Shown here: in pieces, positions 12,399 to 24,500 of the stretch
How the letters are laid out: each line of letters opens with the position of its first letter
Position numbering within the stretch: position 1 is the first letter of the stretch
Assembly: GCA_002812745.2 (NCBI GenBank)
Contig: NCSJ02000053.1
Location: 1-64,000, forward strand
Direction of reading: 5' to 3'
Source of the DNA: Scytalidium lignicola
Lineage: Eukaryota; Ascomycota; Leotiomycetes
Length of the DNA: 64,000 bases
Position numbers and translations under genes: made by a program
The notes under the pieces: model-generated
The model's input: only the letters and a program-made list of their open reading frames with translations
The model's database searches: none
What the model was told of the DNA's origin: nothing

Positions 12399-13637
12399 TT
12401 ATTCCTCTATAGACACCTTAGCCTTTTTGGACGTACTCGGCGTGCTTGAAGGGGATCTCTTCTTCGATATACCTGCCTCATTGAACTCCGTCTTTTCAAG
12501 CTCCTCTAACACTTTGGTGAGACGTCTTCGAGCTTCCAATTCTTTCCTACTACTATCCCCTTGTGGCCGATAGTATTCGGTGACAATGTCAAGGATAGCT
12601 CTGTAACATCGATAAAGTAGCATCCTAATCTCCCGGGTATCTTTACCCTCAATAATGTCATCGCCGGCTTCCCTCCATCCTTCTAGGAATGACGCAGTAG
12701 GGTTGTCGAAACAACTTGATATTAAGGGGTCGCCAAAAACACCTTGGCTCCAATTTTGCAAACCAGTCAACTTCACGCTTTCCTGCGCTGTTTTGGCTGA
12801 GTCATTATTTTCGGATTCTCTCTGTATCATTATATTAATCTCGTTTCCAGCGTCAAGGATAACCAATCTCGGTGAGGTGACTGCATCCAGGTGGTACGAT
12901 AGTCTCTGGAAGTGTTCCCTTACAGTCTCATATGGAAGAAGTACTACCATATCCTCTCCGTCCCGCAATATGCCTTCAAAGATAGAGTGAAAGGCTTCAG
13001 ACCATGTTTTTTGAGAAGAGGAGTTAGCTGGTGACTCTGATGTTTCTGCTATTTCTGCTGCCCGCTCATCCACAAGCACCCGGTTGACGGGTCCAAAGAG
13101 TCCTGATGGAGACTTGAATGAGGCAAGCTCTCGAACCATAGTTCCTAACCGCTTCTCGATAATACGGCGCTCAGGAAAACTGAGATAGATTGATATGGTC
13201 GATAACGGGACTCCATTTATTGGCTCAAAAATGCTATAGGGGTATGCCATTTCTTGGTTATTTGAAGAATGCTTCAACAGCTTTGGAACGAGTCTCGATA
13301 AGGTTGCAGACATCTGGCTTGACTCGCCACCATCCAGTCCAGATAGGAACCGAATGAGTTTAGCCTCAGATGATAGAATCGTAGCCTCATGCCTCAATAA
13401 TTTCACAGCCAGTGAAGGAGCGAACGAAAGAAGTAACTTCCTGTTGTCAGACATATTGAGGGTATATAGTCTTGGTAGTTGCGTAGAGGGCAAGTCACCC
13501 ACGGTCTCCAGAGTTGCAGTGGGGACAACATGCTTGAGGATATCCTTCAGTCGTTTGAAAGGAACGGAGTACATGAGGCAAGTGAGATGTGGCCGTGGAG
13601 GCCTAGTTGTTCTTGTCAAAGACATAGTGGATAGCAT
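12399..13637 (-). CDS. Aminoglycoside-phosphotransferase-like (APH family) protein, catalytic motifs atypical
   Basis: Single-exon frame of 412 aa; the start could also be the second Met at 13,625. It has the layout of the fungal APH/choline-kinase-like family: an early glycine-poor N-lobe, LSSEAKLIRFLSG with the conserved Glu, YPYSIFEPINGVPLSTI as hinge, then a C-lobe. The expected catalytic loop appears as LVILDAGNEINIMIQ and the second metal-binding motif as LTGLQNWSQGVFGDP. The usual His-Gly-Asp is replaced and the usual Asp before Trp is Asn, so the protein may be inactive or bind another ligand. The C-terminal 40 residues are basic and serine-rich. It converges tail to tail with the ecdysoneless-like gene (86 bp apart). 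Substrate unknown. Confidence 0.7.
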   Translation of the reverse strand: MLSTMSLTRTTRPPRPHLTCLMYSVPFKRLKDILKHVVPTATLETVGDLPSTQLPRLYTLNMSDNRKLLLSFAPSLAVKLLRHEATILSSEAKLIRFLSGLDGGESSQMSATLSRLVPKLLKHSSNNQEMAYPYSIFEPINGVPLSTISIYLSFPERRIIEKRLGTMVRELASFKSPSGLFGPVNRVLVDERAAEIAETSESPANSSSQKTWSEAFHSIFEGILRDGEDMVVLLPYETVREHFQRLSYHLDAVTSPRLVILDAGNEINIMIQRESENNDSAKTAQESVKLTGLQNWSQGVFGDPLISSCFDNPTASFLEGWREAGDDIIEGKDTREIRMLLYRCYRAILDIVTEYYRPQGDSSRKELEARRRLTKVLEELEKTEFNEAGISKKRSPSSTPSTSKKAKVSIEE

Positions 13638-16375
13638 GGGTAATTGATGAACTTATACAACCAGGCAATTCGGGTGGCTGTTTTTGCAAGACACTCGGCG
13701 TCCTTGAGGATGTCATCAACGTCTCCGAGGGTGTCTATGAACCAGCAAGGAGTCTAGGGGGGGTGGTGGGACTGTGGATGCGTGTTGGTGTTTCAATCGA
13801 CGGGTATTAACGGCCGGAATGAATCCTAATAATGAAACGTACATCAACGACTCGAATCTGTGCCCAGGATAATATCTATTAAAAGGAGTGACTGAGAAAA
13901 ATGGGTGGTGATATGGCAAGTGCGAAATCAGAAAGTAGTTGCCCCTTTGTCGGCTTTGTTCCTCATGTGATTCAAAGTAAAAAGTAACGAATATGGGTAT
14001 TAAATTGAGAAGTAGCTAGTAAATAACAAATCTGGAAACTAAAAAGAGGGACCCAACTAGCCGACACCCATGTTGATGCTGAGGAGGGTGCAGCGTGGCA
14101 CTCTGCACTAATGGAGCCGCCTCAACTGAGGTCTGAGAAACGATGGAGGAAAGAAGATGGAGAAGGCATCTCTCTAGAGCAAGGCTCGGTGTTATTTCAG
14201 TCCTCACATAGGGCAAAATAAGACCGATTGGTGGCAGTAGACGAGAGTTTGGGGTGAATGCGTTGAAGGCGTGTTCAGCCATCAATGCTGGGTGGTGACA
14301 TAAACTCGAAACACCTGAGCAGATGGGTTAAGGGGGAAAGGCTTCCGTGAAAGTGACAGGCAGGACAAGAAAGCGAGAACTAGCAGGAGCCCGGTAAGAG
14401 TGGGTGAGAGATGCGCCGCAGGGAGCCAGGCTTGGCGAGCTATGGGATGGCGCTCGTAGCTGAGTCCAATTTGGATCCATCACGAGTGAAGATGAATGTC
14501 AAATTCTCCTACTGGCCGAGCTGAAGCGAACGTGCTTGTGGTGTGTGGAGGATCCCATCACGCCCATGCATGGAATAACTGATGGAATTACAGTGGAAGT
14601 CTTGTCTGTCTCAGGGGATGCTGATGACTACGGATGTCTCAGTTGATTACTTCGTCGTCATAATATAATTCCGCAGAAAATACAGATATTAGCATCCACG
14701 GTAGCATTCTTACCCAATGTGGAAGCTGTCCGAAAAGAGTGAGGCAGGATAATTCCGAATGGAGATTTGTTGATTGAAGCTTACCACTTACTGTGTATTG
14801 CAGTAATGGTGGATGGGCTGAAAACGGATCGGGTATGAAGCTGCTTTCCGGCAGTGCAAAAGAAACGACCAACCATCCCACTTGGATCGATTTTTTTTAG
14901 ATATTTTGTGTTTCTGTGGGTCACCTCTAAACTTGATGATTAATCGACCATTCGATGCTTCAAATAAAACCCAATGCATCAACTTTCTAGCAGTACAACT
15001 CATACGCCTAGATAGGATGAGCGTTCAATCCTCGAGGAAGCAGTCATGATGTTATATCCGAGCTTTGTTGGTCTGGCCAGCAAAGAGTGTCCCCGTTGCT
15101 GCCGTTATCTCTAAGCCTAGTAAAACCTCCGTAGCCTTTCACGAATTCAGTCGAGCACGAACTCTGGTTGGAGAGAGCTGAGTCAAGATCTCAGGGTTGA
15201 TTGGCCATAGAGGAGCAGCTACTGACTCCTGTTGCCCGTGGCAGAAGATTATGATATCCTCCTATCTCGTTTCTGGCATAAAGTCCGTGACTAGAGGCGT
15301 CTGATCGACCTGATGATATTTGCAGGGCGGCAGGATTGTTAAGCTTCAGGCCGTTCACACCAAGCAGCTCTTTCTTAGCAGGTCGAGGATCGTGCGAGAG
15401 CTCGTTAATTTTGGGCGGATGTGGTTAGACAGAGGTCGGTGCTCTGCTGCCGGGAAGGTCCACCATGGACAGGGATTGGCGAGCGTTCGGTTCCGCAGCG
15501 CTGGGCAGCGCAGACGACCAGGGGACTACGTGATTAAATGATTCCAAGTCTGCGGCCCAGCAAATGCTACCGGGACATGTAGTCGTATAATTAACAGGCT
15601 TCGAAGAATCTTGTGGTCCCTGAATATTGCAAGAGTTGGTATTGCCTCCTCTGTCTTATTCCCGCCGGAAATACAGCACAACACCGAGGAAGTTCTTGCC
15701 AGCCCCGACTACTAAGGTTACTCTCACCTCACCTTCATACCAAAACAAGGTTAACCCCAAATTCCGTCCGGGAAACGGGTCTATAGAGTTGTTCTGGCGG
15801 TGACGGATTTTCATTAGCTCCAATGAGAGCAATATGATGGCCCAGCCTAGAGTTTGCCGATAGGCGAAGGGAGTGCAGGTGCCTGTTTCTGCTTTATGAT
15901 ACCGTATTTTCTCTGCCCTGGTTAATACATACGGGTAGCTGGAAGTAGGCAGCCATGCTGCAGCTAATTATTAGATTTCTTCTTTCTTCTTCTTCTTGGT
16001 ATTGCGGGACCACCCTGGTGACAGGCTACGGCTGGTACGTACGTACAAGGGCCTGAACCTCCCATCATAACTTCAAAGACAAGAATTCGGGATCGAAGAT
16101 CTGTAGCCACTAGCACACTTAGTTTTGATCACTAGTTTCAATGTCAGGCATGCCATAAGAGGATATTATTCAGAAGACTACTAGTACAAATATCCATAAA
16201 AACTCCACCGAAGCTCTCCACCAGATATCCATCCCCCTACTAGATGTAGATGAAGGCGTCGACGGGCTGCGGAAGATGCGGCATTTCATGCAGAATAATT
16301 TCGGGTCTCTTTAGCGAATTTTCGTCTCCGGTTACTGCTTCCGCACTAGCCTCAGCCTTATTGTCATCCCTTAAA
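13638..16375. other. 2.7 kb intergenic region, no gene seen
   Basis: Short overlapping frames only (up to about 90 aa), with no motif, no splice-supported extension and no tRNA box pattern that I could find. It includes a short TACG repeat near 16,033. It probably contains the promoter of the APH-like gene (left) and the 3' flank of TAN1 (right). Confidence 0.5.
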
Positions 16376-17884
16376 CTAAGCTTGATACAGCTCGGAAAGA
16401 TTGAACCGTCGAAGAGCCTCCCAATCACCCTCTACAATACTCATGCCGCAGACAGTCTGGCCATTGTTGTCAGTAAAGGTGTCACATCGCAATGTGGAAT
16501 TGGGCGGGGCGCAATAATGATACCTGGTAAATCTCGATAATTATGACCTTGTCCGGCTTAGTTAAATCTACTTTGTGTTTGTCTCCGATCAGTGATGCAA
16601 CCTGCTTTATGACAGCATCCCGTTTGAGCGTGTTGTGATTGCGTATTGTCGGTCGGATGGCATACTGCAGTAACCGAATCAGTAAATAGCCCTTTCAAAT
16701 AAATACTATCCCCACTTATTCAGAGACAAATTGTCCAGATCACGATGCTCCGCACGGGGAAGAAAATTATTCTGCCGGTGGTGAGGACTGATTATGTGTT
16801 GTAAATTTGGACTTACTGTGAATGGGAGCCTTGAATTCCCCTCGCTCTCATTTCTCGCAGCTTCTTCCTCTTTTGCAGCAGCACCATCTGCGCCATCCTT
16901 AGCAGCAAGCTCGAAGTGTGCTCCGAGAACAGAACTTGCTACTTCCTCGACTCCCTTCTCGGTTGCTTTTCCTACCAGAGTCATTGGAATCAGTCGATTC
17001 AGATATCTGGATTTTCTCTTCTCTCCTTTCAAAATAATTTCTTTGCAGATCCTATGCACGAAGTCGACTGGCTCTACTGGAGGTCGAGATTTGACGAATA
17101 GAACGCACTGAAGGTCAAGGTGGACAGGTTGGAAAAGATCTGTAGGACGTTCTTTCCTCCCTATTAATTCAACTTCCTTTCGAATCGATGCTTCGATATC
17201 ATCGGCCCTATCCTCTTCATCCTTCCCGTCTTCTCCACCCGCGTCTCCGGTAACATCATAGAAACGCTCTGCGTACTATTCACTCCATTAGTAGTCTCTT
17301 AAGAGAAGGGTACTTGCTCGATCACGCTCAAACATACTTCCTCAAGTATACTCTTGAGCTCTTCAGTAGCTCTGCGCTCCTGTCCTCTTGCACATGTTGC
17401 CCAAAGCCCGATATCACCTGGTTCAATATCTCTGCTGCTCCCTTGTGATGAAGCCTTTTTGGCTTGATGATGCGGTGTTAGCCACTTGCCACCAGCTCCC
17501 CCCTAAAATCCTAATTAGATATACTAAGATGGAACACTGGATTGTAAATGACGGTAAGGTGGTTGACATGTGTTTGAATATGCCAAACACCAAAAAAATT
17601 TATTTATTTATTTCAATACTTGCTTGATCATATTAAAGGCTCCCGGAACACAAATATATTTCCGGGCAAGAGAAAATAATGTGGATTCTTTTAGTGAAAA
17701 ACACTTGGGTCTTGTATGAAAATACCACTCTCATTCTGTACTGGAAATGAAACCGAAACAACAAAAACAAAACACAGGACGGGGTTAATATGAAAAACAA
17801 ATCACTAACCTTACTCCTCTTCAAACCCTTCTTGCTTCTATCATCGCCTTCTGCCTTCCGTTTATTTGAGCTAGTATCGGCCAT
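16376..17884 (-). CDS. TAN1: tRNA acetyltransferase adaptor TAN1 (THUMP domain)
   Basis: Five exons (17884-17810, 17502-17338, 17275-16817, 16664-16524, 16456-16376) give 306 aa with exact phase. The N-terminus is Lys/Arg-rich (NKRKAEGDDRSKKGLKRSK), followed by IGLWATCARGQERRATEEL. The THUMP domain holds CVLFVKSRPPVEP, RYLNRLIPMTLVGKATEKG and, after an acidic insertion, the YAIRPTIRNHNTL and HKVDLTKPDKVIIIEIYQ blocks. The last exon encodes VCGMSIVEGDWEALRRFNLSE, read in parts, the usual family ending. TAN1/THUMPD1 binds tRNA-Ser and tRNA-Leu and presents C12 to the NAT10/Kre33 acetyltransferase to make ac4C. The Ala/Glu-rich stretch KDGADGAAAKEEEAARNES between the THUMP halves is a lineage-specific insertion. 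Intron 1 is long (307 nt) and uses a GTTAGT donor. Confidence 0.9.
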
Positions 17885-18206
17885 CCCAACTTCTAAGGAG
17901 AAGTAAATGACCGTATTTAGATTTTCGAATAGTGGAAGGTTGTCAAATGCATTTGAAGCCAATTGGGACTTGTGACGCGAGAATTACATAAGCGAGGCTT
18001 GAAAATCCTTTGGCAGGTCAGCCTGGCGGACAAGGCTGTACTGGAATGTATACTGTACAGTACAACTAGTTACGAGACAAAGAATTTTGCTCATTGAATA
18101 AGGTAATTACCTTTGCATTTAATTCATTAATAACNTTTTTTTCTAATCGTTAAAACGTTGTTGTCCTTGTCACCTATCCTCTATTCCCAAATTCCAGCAA
18201 AGGCTA

Positions 18207-20166
18207 TTATTCTATTTTTGCATTCCTCTTCGCACTCGATTCTGCCGTCAATTTCAGCGCTCTAGGAGCATCATCCCACGGAATATAGAGCTCGACAAAC
18301 TGCAAGTATTTTGCAGCGCAGAATTCTTCATCCTTAAACAGGTCATCCACTTGTTGCTTCGTCTTGATCTGGAACGTCTTATAGCTGCCTTCTTTAGCGC
18401 CGAAGTTCTTAACTAGATCCTTGAAATGCCAAGGTTGAATATCGTTATATGCCGCATCCATTCCATGAATAAATCGCTCAATTGTGAAACCGTCGTTGCA
18501 GATTACAAAACTGTAAAGATTAGTATCATATCAAGTTTTTTTTGGGGGCTGAGGAGATTTACATGATTGGTTTCAGTCCGAGACGGATGATGGAGCTGAG
18601 CTCTTGACAGGTTAGCTGGAAGCTACCATCACCAACAAACAAGATGGTTCGGCGGTCTTCTCTTCCGGCATCTCGCGTAGCCAGAGCGGCACCCTGGCAA
18701 GCACCAACAGAGTATCCAATACTGCCCCAGAGAACTTGACTTAGAGCAGTGACACCTGCTGGGAATTTGGTCTCCCAGATACCAAAATTTGCTGTACCAG
18801 TCTCGGTAATAACAATATCGTTCTCCTTCAAGAACTCACCAACTGTAGGCCAGAACCATGCTTGTGTGATGGTGTCTGAACTATCAGTATTCTCCTTCAC
18901 CCTATTCTCCATGACTGGTCCCGGGACTGCGGAGATTTTGTTTGTATCTAATTGTGCAGTAACTTTCTGCAGGACTCCCCTCATGTGGATACCGGAATAT
19001 TCAGAATATCGTACCACGACATGGGTACTATGGAAGTCAATGGAGTTAAGTGCAGACGTGTGATACGTAAAACCTGCAGTGTTGAAATCACTCTGTATAT
19101 GCGGTCAGAGGGCCCTATAATTTGATGGTATTCAGTGGAAGAGATTCTTACCTTGAGGCCACCGATAGTCAAAAGCAAATCTGCTGACTCAACGCGCTTT
19201 TGTACTTCGGGGAGACTTCCATCACCAGCATAAACTCCTCCAAAGGTCGGATGGTTCTCATTAACAGCGCCTAATAATATACAATCAGTCATGGGCAAAG
19301 AAGCTCAGGATTCTATATTATCGAACTTACCTTTACCCATAGGAGTGACAAAGACCGGGAACTTCGTTTTATTCACAAAATCATGGACTTCTGGCAGAAC
19401 CTTGTGTCGGATAGCACAAGCGTCAACAAGAATAATAGGATTTTTAGCAGCATGGATAGTTCTCAGGACGACATCAACCACGTAATTTTCTTTGTCGACA
19501 TTGTTCTTTGGGTAGCTTAGATCAATTGGGGTCTTCAGTCTCTCTCCCTCGACNTTTTTTCTGGACCATGTCGGTGGGAAGAGTGATGTAGACGGGCCGA
19601 CTTCGAATGAAGCATTCTCGTAGGACATGATCAATTTGATTGGCTATCTCGTTTGGGTCCTGGAGGTGGGCTGTTGCACAGGAGATTTCGGAAAACATCT
19701 CCGAAAAGACCTTGAAGTTTCCATTGCCCAGCGTGTGATGCAGAAGCATGCCGTCTCGCTGAGAGATGGTGGATGGTGTTCCAACGATATGGACCACGGG
19801 CACATATTCACTGAAGGCACCAGCGAGTGCATTGATAGCAGAGAGCTCGCCAACACCAAAAGTTGTGACGATAGCTGACATGCCCTTGACTCTGGCGTAT
19901 CCATCGGCCGCATAGCCTGGGGTCTAGAGTTAGCTTGTGTGCTCGAAAACCACAGTATGGCAGTGAAATAAGCACTTGCCTCCGTTCAATTCATTAACAT
20001 TGCCTATGAATTTCATGCCCAGCTGGCCGATGTAGTCAAGGGCCACCAAGTTGTAATCTCCCGGAACTCCGTGAACTGACAGGATACCCATCTGGTGCAA
20101 GCGAGTGAATAGGTATTCAGCTACGTCGACCGGCGACTTGAGCGCGGATATTCTGATGTCAACCAT
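18207..20166 (-). CDS. Pyruvate decarboxylase
   Basis: Five exons (20166-19980, 19916-19331, 19270-19152, 19092-18563, 18510-18207) give about 575 aa once the N at 19,554 is treated as an extra base. The thiamine-diphosphate enzyme decarboxylates pyruvate to acetaldehyde in the cytosol for ethanol fermentation or acetate production. Visible features are the N-terminal PYR domain with the catalytic Glu in [17 protein letters not shown], the HHTLG pair of histidines, and the C-terminal PP domain with [13 protein letters not shown] and [14 protein letters not shown] (the Mg-ThDP-binding GDG...ND motif). Intron 1 again needs a GC donor (G|GCAAGT). The N lies just before a T7 run at PTDMVQKK, and without removing it the frame breaks there. 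Length fits the family. Confidence 0.93.
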
Positions 20167-21513
20167 TGTGAATGAGACTGGAGCAAGATTGAAGGTAATC
20201 AACACAAAGACGAATATGTCTAAAGAAGAAAAGAGAAGAAAAGTAAAAAAGTATAAAAAATTTTCGAATGCTGGGTAGTAAGTTATATAAGGAGTTACCA
20301 AGCACCGCGGGGTTCTTGACAGCTGTAGCTGTGTACCTAGTCAAGTAGCGAATCATGTCTGGATCTGTGATGTCAGGCCACCACGCCCACGCACCTATGA
20401 CGACGTGGGCGATATGCAGCGGATGCTTTTTGACCCTCTGCGATAATTATCAACCACCACGCCAGGGCAGGCACGTTACGAGATTACGAAATACCGTGCT
20501 GCACACCTGACTTTGGGCGGTCAATTCGGCCCATGGCTCCAATGGCTCCATGCGACAGCTGGACTTATCTTGCCATGAGGCCATCGTTACATGTGTCGGT
20601 GGGAGTCTACCACCAAATTCTTGATTCGAATTTGAAACTTTCCGCGGCGGGTGGATCTTCCACGGGATTATCGTAGATATTGTAGATAGCGCCTGCAAGG
20701 GATTGCTTATGTACATACATGTGCTTTCGTCCCTGGGTGGTCGTCCTCGAGCCATTGTGGCGGCTGGCCGTAGTCGGCGACAAATGCGAGGGGTGAGAAG
20801 GAGAGCCTTGTCGCTCAGGCCACATGGTATGCAGTGGTACAGACCACAGCCGCTGATTGGCCTGATGGCGCCATCGGATGCGCCCGAGAGAGTGAAACGG
20901 CGGGGGGAACGCTATTACAAGCGACGAATGAGGCTGACACAGACTAGGCCTAATGCGTTAGACAGCTGTGGCTGCTGAAAGCTTTGCGGCAGTCAGCAAG
21001 CCCCATCCAGCCCCATCAAGCCCTCTCAGGCTGCTGTGGGTGTGTGGCTGGTGCACCAGCTGGGAGCCTCAGGACTTACTACGGCAAGTGCACGGGGCAG
21101 CCGACAACGACCCTTCGCTGAGGCAGCCAGGGCGATGTTTGATGTTTTGCTGTTTTGTGCCTGTCTTGTCCTGTCTTACGCTGGTTACTTGCACAAATAC
21201 GATCGCTTTTTCAGCCGCAGGACCGCTGCTCATCTCACTGGAGAAGAGAAAAACACCTCCCGTCCGGCACGATTGAGTTTTTTCCCCCTCGTTCTTCCGT
21301 CGCTGGCAGAATCCCTAGAACTCACCTACCATTACGGGGCTTCGATCGCTTCGACTTGACGACGCCTGGCTGCGATATCCAGATTCAACGACCCTCACAC
21401 TCGTTCAACGCCCACCTCGCCTGGCCGAGAAAGAAAAGGACTGCTAGGCCTGGAGCCGAGCTCGACGATTTCGAATCCCGCGAGTTTGCAGAAGATGCGC
21501 GTCCGGCGATGAG
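20167..21513. other. Divergent promoter region between PDC and BCK1-like gene
   Basis: About 1.35 kb between two divergent starts. It contains CT-rich and pyrimidine tracts near 21,250-21,300 and no supported gene. Short open frames up to about 150 aa at 20,700-21,600 overlap in different frames and look like chance frames in GC-richer leader sequence. Confidence 0.55.
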
Positions 21514-24500
21514 ATGCCCGGTTTGCGCGCTCGATCCTATTCTGCTCGATCCAACATATCAGATACTGCCCGAGCCGTTCCCCCTTCTCCTAAGGCTCCT
21601 TTAGCACACGTAGATCTTCCGGAGGGCCTAGTGCTCAACGATATACCCACCTACGGTCTCGCAAACGGCTCTTCGAATCTTCAGATCCCTAGCTACGGCG
21701 CTGGATCCCCTTATCCTGCTCTGGGGACGTCAAGCCCGCACTCGCATACTCCCTCTTCGACAGCGCGCCCGCGAGCGAGGTCGACTGCTTCAGATCCACT
21801 AGCTCTTGCTCCTCCTCCTCCTTATCTGACCAACGGAGGCACATACAGATCTCCGAGTCGACAGGGACCTCCAATTCCAATGTATCAACCAGGCCAGCGC
21901 CATGGATCCGCAGCTGATGCTTCCAGGCAATATGTGCCTCCACCTCCACCAATGTCGCCGCCAGCGCAGCAGCAGCTCTTGATGTCGCTCCCTCCTCCAC
22001 CGCCACGGCTCGCTACAAACCAGTCCCTACAGCATCCAGGTGTGATGATACCACCTCCTCCTGCGGGGCCACCGCCGACGACAATGCAGACCAACTGGCA
22101 GGGTAGTTGGGGTAGAAGCTACGACACAAGAGGATTTCCACTGCCACCGCCAAATCCACCAGCGAACGCGTCAATGCAGCCATACAATCCCGCGCAGGCT
22201 TATCCACCTCCATTGTCCATACCTCCACCTCCAGCAAATGAGCATCAGATGTCGGCCACGTATATTCCACATGGCGATTCATTTGGTCCTGGTGTAGGAA
22301 TTCCGGGATTTGGCAGACCACAGGAACCGAGTTTTAGCAGAGGCGATAGCTCAGACTTTTCTGCTGTTTCCGAGACATCAAGGTCGACCTCGAGAAACAC
22401 GACGGAATCTACCCTCACAACTCCCTTGGATGACGCGAGCAGCTACTACCAAGACCGTGATCGAATGTATCAATCAACCCCAACCACCCGATACAACAAT
22501 ATCCAGCCGCCCGAGTATAGCTCTCCAGGACCTCCAACGGCAACTTTCTATAACTCACAAGCACCATCGTCCGTACCTAATGGTAAGGCCACCATACCAG
22601 CCGCGGCGACTAGCGCTACTGCTACACCGATATCAGCTGATCTTGGATCTCAATGGCCCCTTGACCGTGTGCTTATCTGGCTGGCCAACAACCATTTTTC
22701 AAGTGACTGGCAGGAGACCTTCAGAGCCTTGAATATCCACGGATCAGCCTTCCTTGAGTTGGGTAATGGCCATGGTGGCAGAGGCAATTTCGGCATGATG
22801 CACAACCTGGTCTACCCTCGTCTTGCGCAAGAGTGTTCTAGTAGTGGAACTGGGTGGGATCAGAGCAGGGAACGCGAAGAGGGCAAGAGAATGCGGCGTT
22901 TACTCAGAGGCATCGTAACTGGCAGGCCGGTCGATATGTCCAAGCCAGCGCATATGCGTCGAGAATCTTCGACAGCGAGAAGTGCTGGTCCAGATAGTAC
23001 TGTAGAAACGTCTCCTAATTTGACTCGCGACGTATTCATTTCTACCCCCAGCACTGCTAACCCTGACGATGAAAGCCCGGGAAAGCAGATGTATTTGACC
23101 CAGGGTCAAGGAGGCGCTGGCCGCAGGGCCTCGAATAGGAGTATAACCATGCCAATTTTAGGCGGAAGTACTCATACGGGGGACCATAGAAACGCTCTTA
23201 AAGCTCTTGATGGTGATGGTGGTCGTCGACATAGTCCAAGCGCAAGTAGTGATGCCGGAGAAGGACTATTGAGAGGTCCTACACTGCGTGTCGACGGAAG
23301 TCCCCAGACAAGCAGCCCTGGTGCAACTTATGCTTCGTTATTTCCATCTAACAACAATGGTAATCTGTCGGCATCACCACATACGGCAAGATTCAGTCAT
23401 CGCTCCACCAATAGCGCTGATTCTATCTCATCCAGTACGGCAATATATGGTTCCGGTGTCCCCCCTGGTGCTAGCCAAGCACTTCGAGGTGCAGATGATG
23501 GTCGTCGACACGGTGTGGATGGTACTAGACCACCTTTAGATCCCGAGCCTACTTCAGCGAAGGAGTCAAAAGGCTTTTTGAAGCACTTTAGAAAGAAGAA
23601 GAGGGACGATGGAGCAGCGCCATCCCCAGAGGACCAGAATCTTGAGTCCCCAACAAGCCCATCTTTGATACTAAAACCAGGACTATTTTTCGGGAAGGTT
23701 GGTAATTCTAGCGAAACTTCACTTGATAAGTCTTCAGCAGCTTTCGCCGGGGTAGAACATGACAAATCTAGTCATACTGGAGGGCGCAGCAAACGAGCAA
23801 ATCACCCCAAGTTCATCCTAGTTACTTTAGATGGATGGAACTACCGCCTGTGCGACGTAACCGATATCGATTCTGCAATTGATCTCAGGGCCAGCATTTG
23901 TGCAAACCTGGGAATCCATGAGATTGAATATGCACAGTTCTATCTAACGGATCTCGGAAGCGTTGATCATGAGGAGGCACTGGATGATCAGAAACTACTG
24001 CTCTCTAAGAAGAAAAAGGCTGATCAGTCTGCAACACTAAAGCTCTATATTCAGTTATCAGCTGGCTCTTCGATACGTGCACTTCATTCATCCGCACTCA
24101 AACTGGCTGTATCTCCTGGCCTACCTCCGACGGCCCCCATGGACGAAGAGACATATGCGCGCCTGAATGGAACTGGACGCGGCTCAAATTCATCACCACT
24201 TACGAGTTCTGGTGCGAATGGTACGTCTGGAGACATGCTAACATTTGAGTCTTTGAAAGAGAGATTGCTACGATTTAGATCTGCTCAAGGGAACGGAGAA
24301 GCTCAGATGACAGAATCTGAGTATAAAGCTGAAGTGGATCGAAAGCAGAAAGCATACCTTTCCAAGAAAAAGGCAGAGAAGTCGAACAAGGATGCGCTTA
24401 CTCCTGACAGCTCTGTTGGCATTGTTGGCAGAAATGTCGACTTTGACCAACCTCGCGGATCACCTTTCGAAGATAAGAAACTAGATTCTCTCCTACCTCA

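Noticed and set aside
13638..16375. tRNA or small RNA genes in the large intergenic gap
   Set aside because: No box A/box B pair or cloverleaf could be recognised by eye; a covariance-model scan would be needed.
21689..22321. Glycine-rich minus-strand frames
   Set aside because: Antisense of the proline-rich N-terminus of the BCK1-like kinase.
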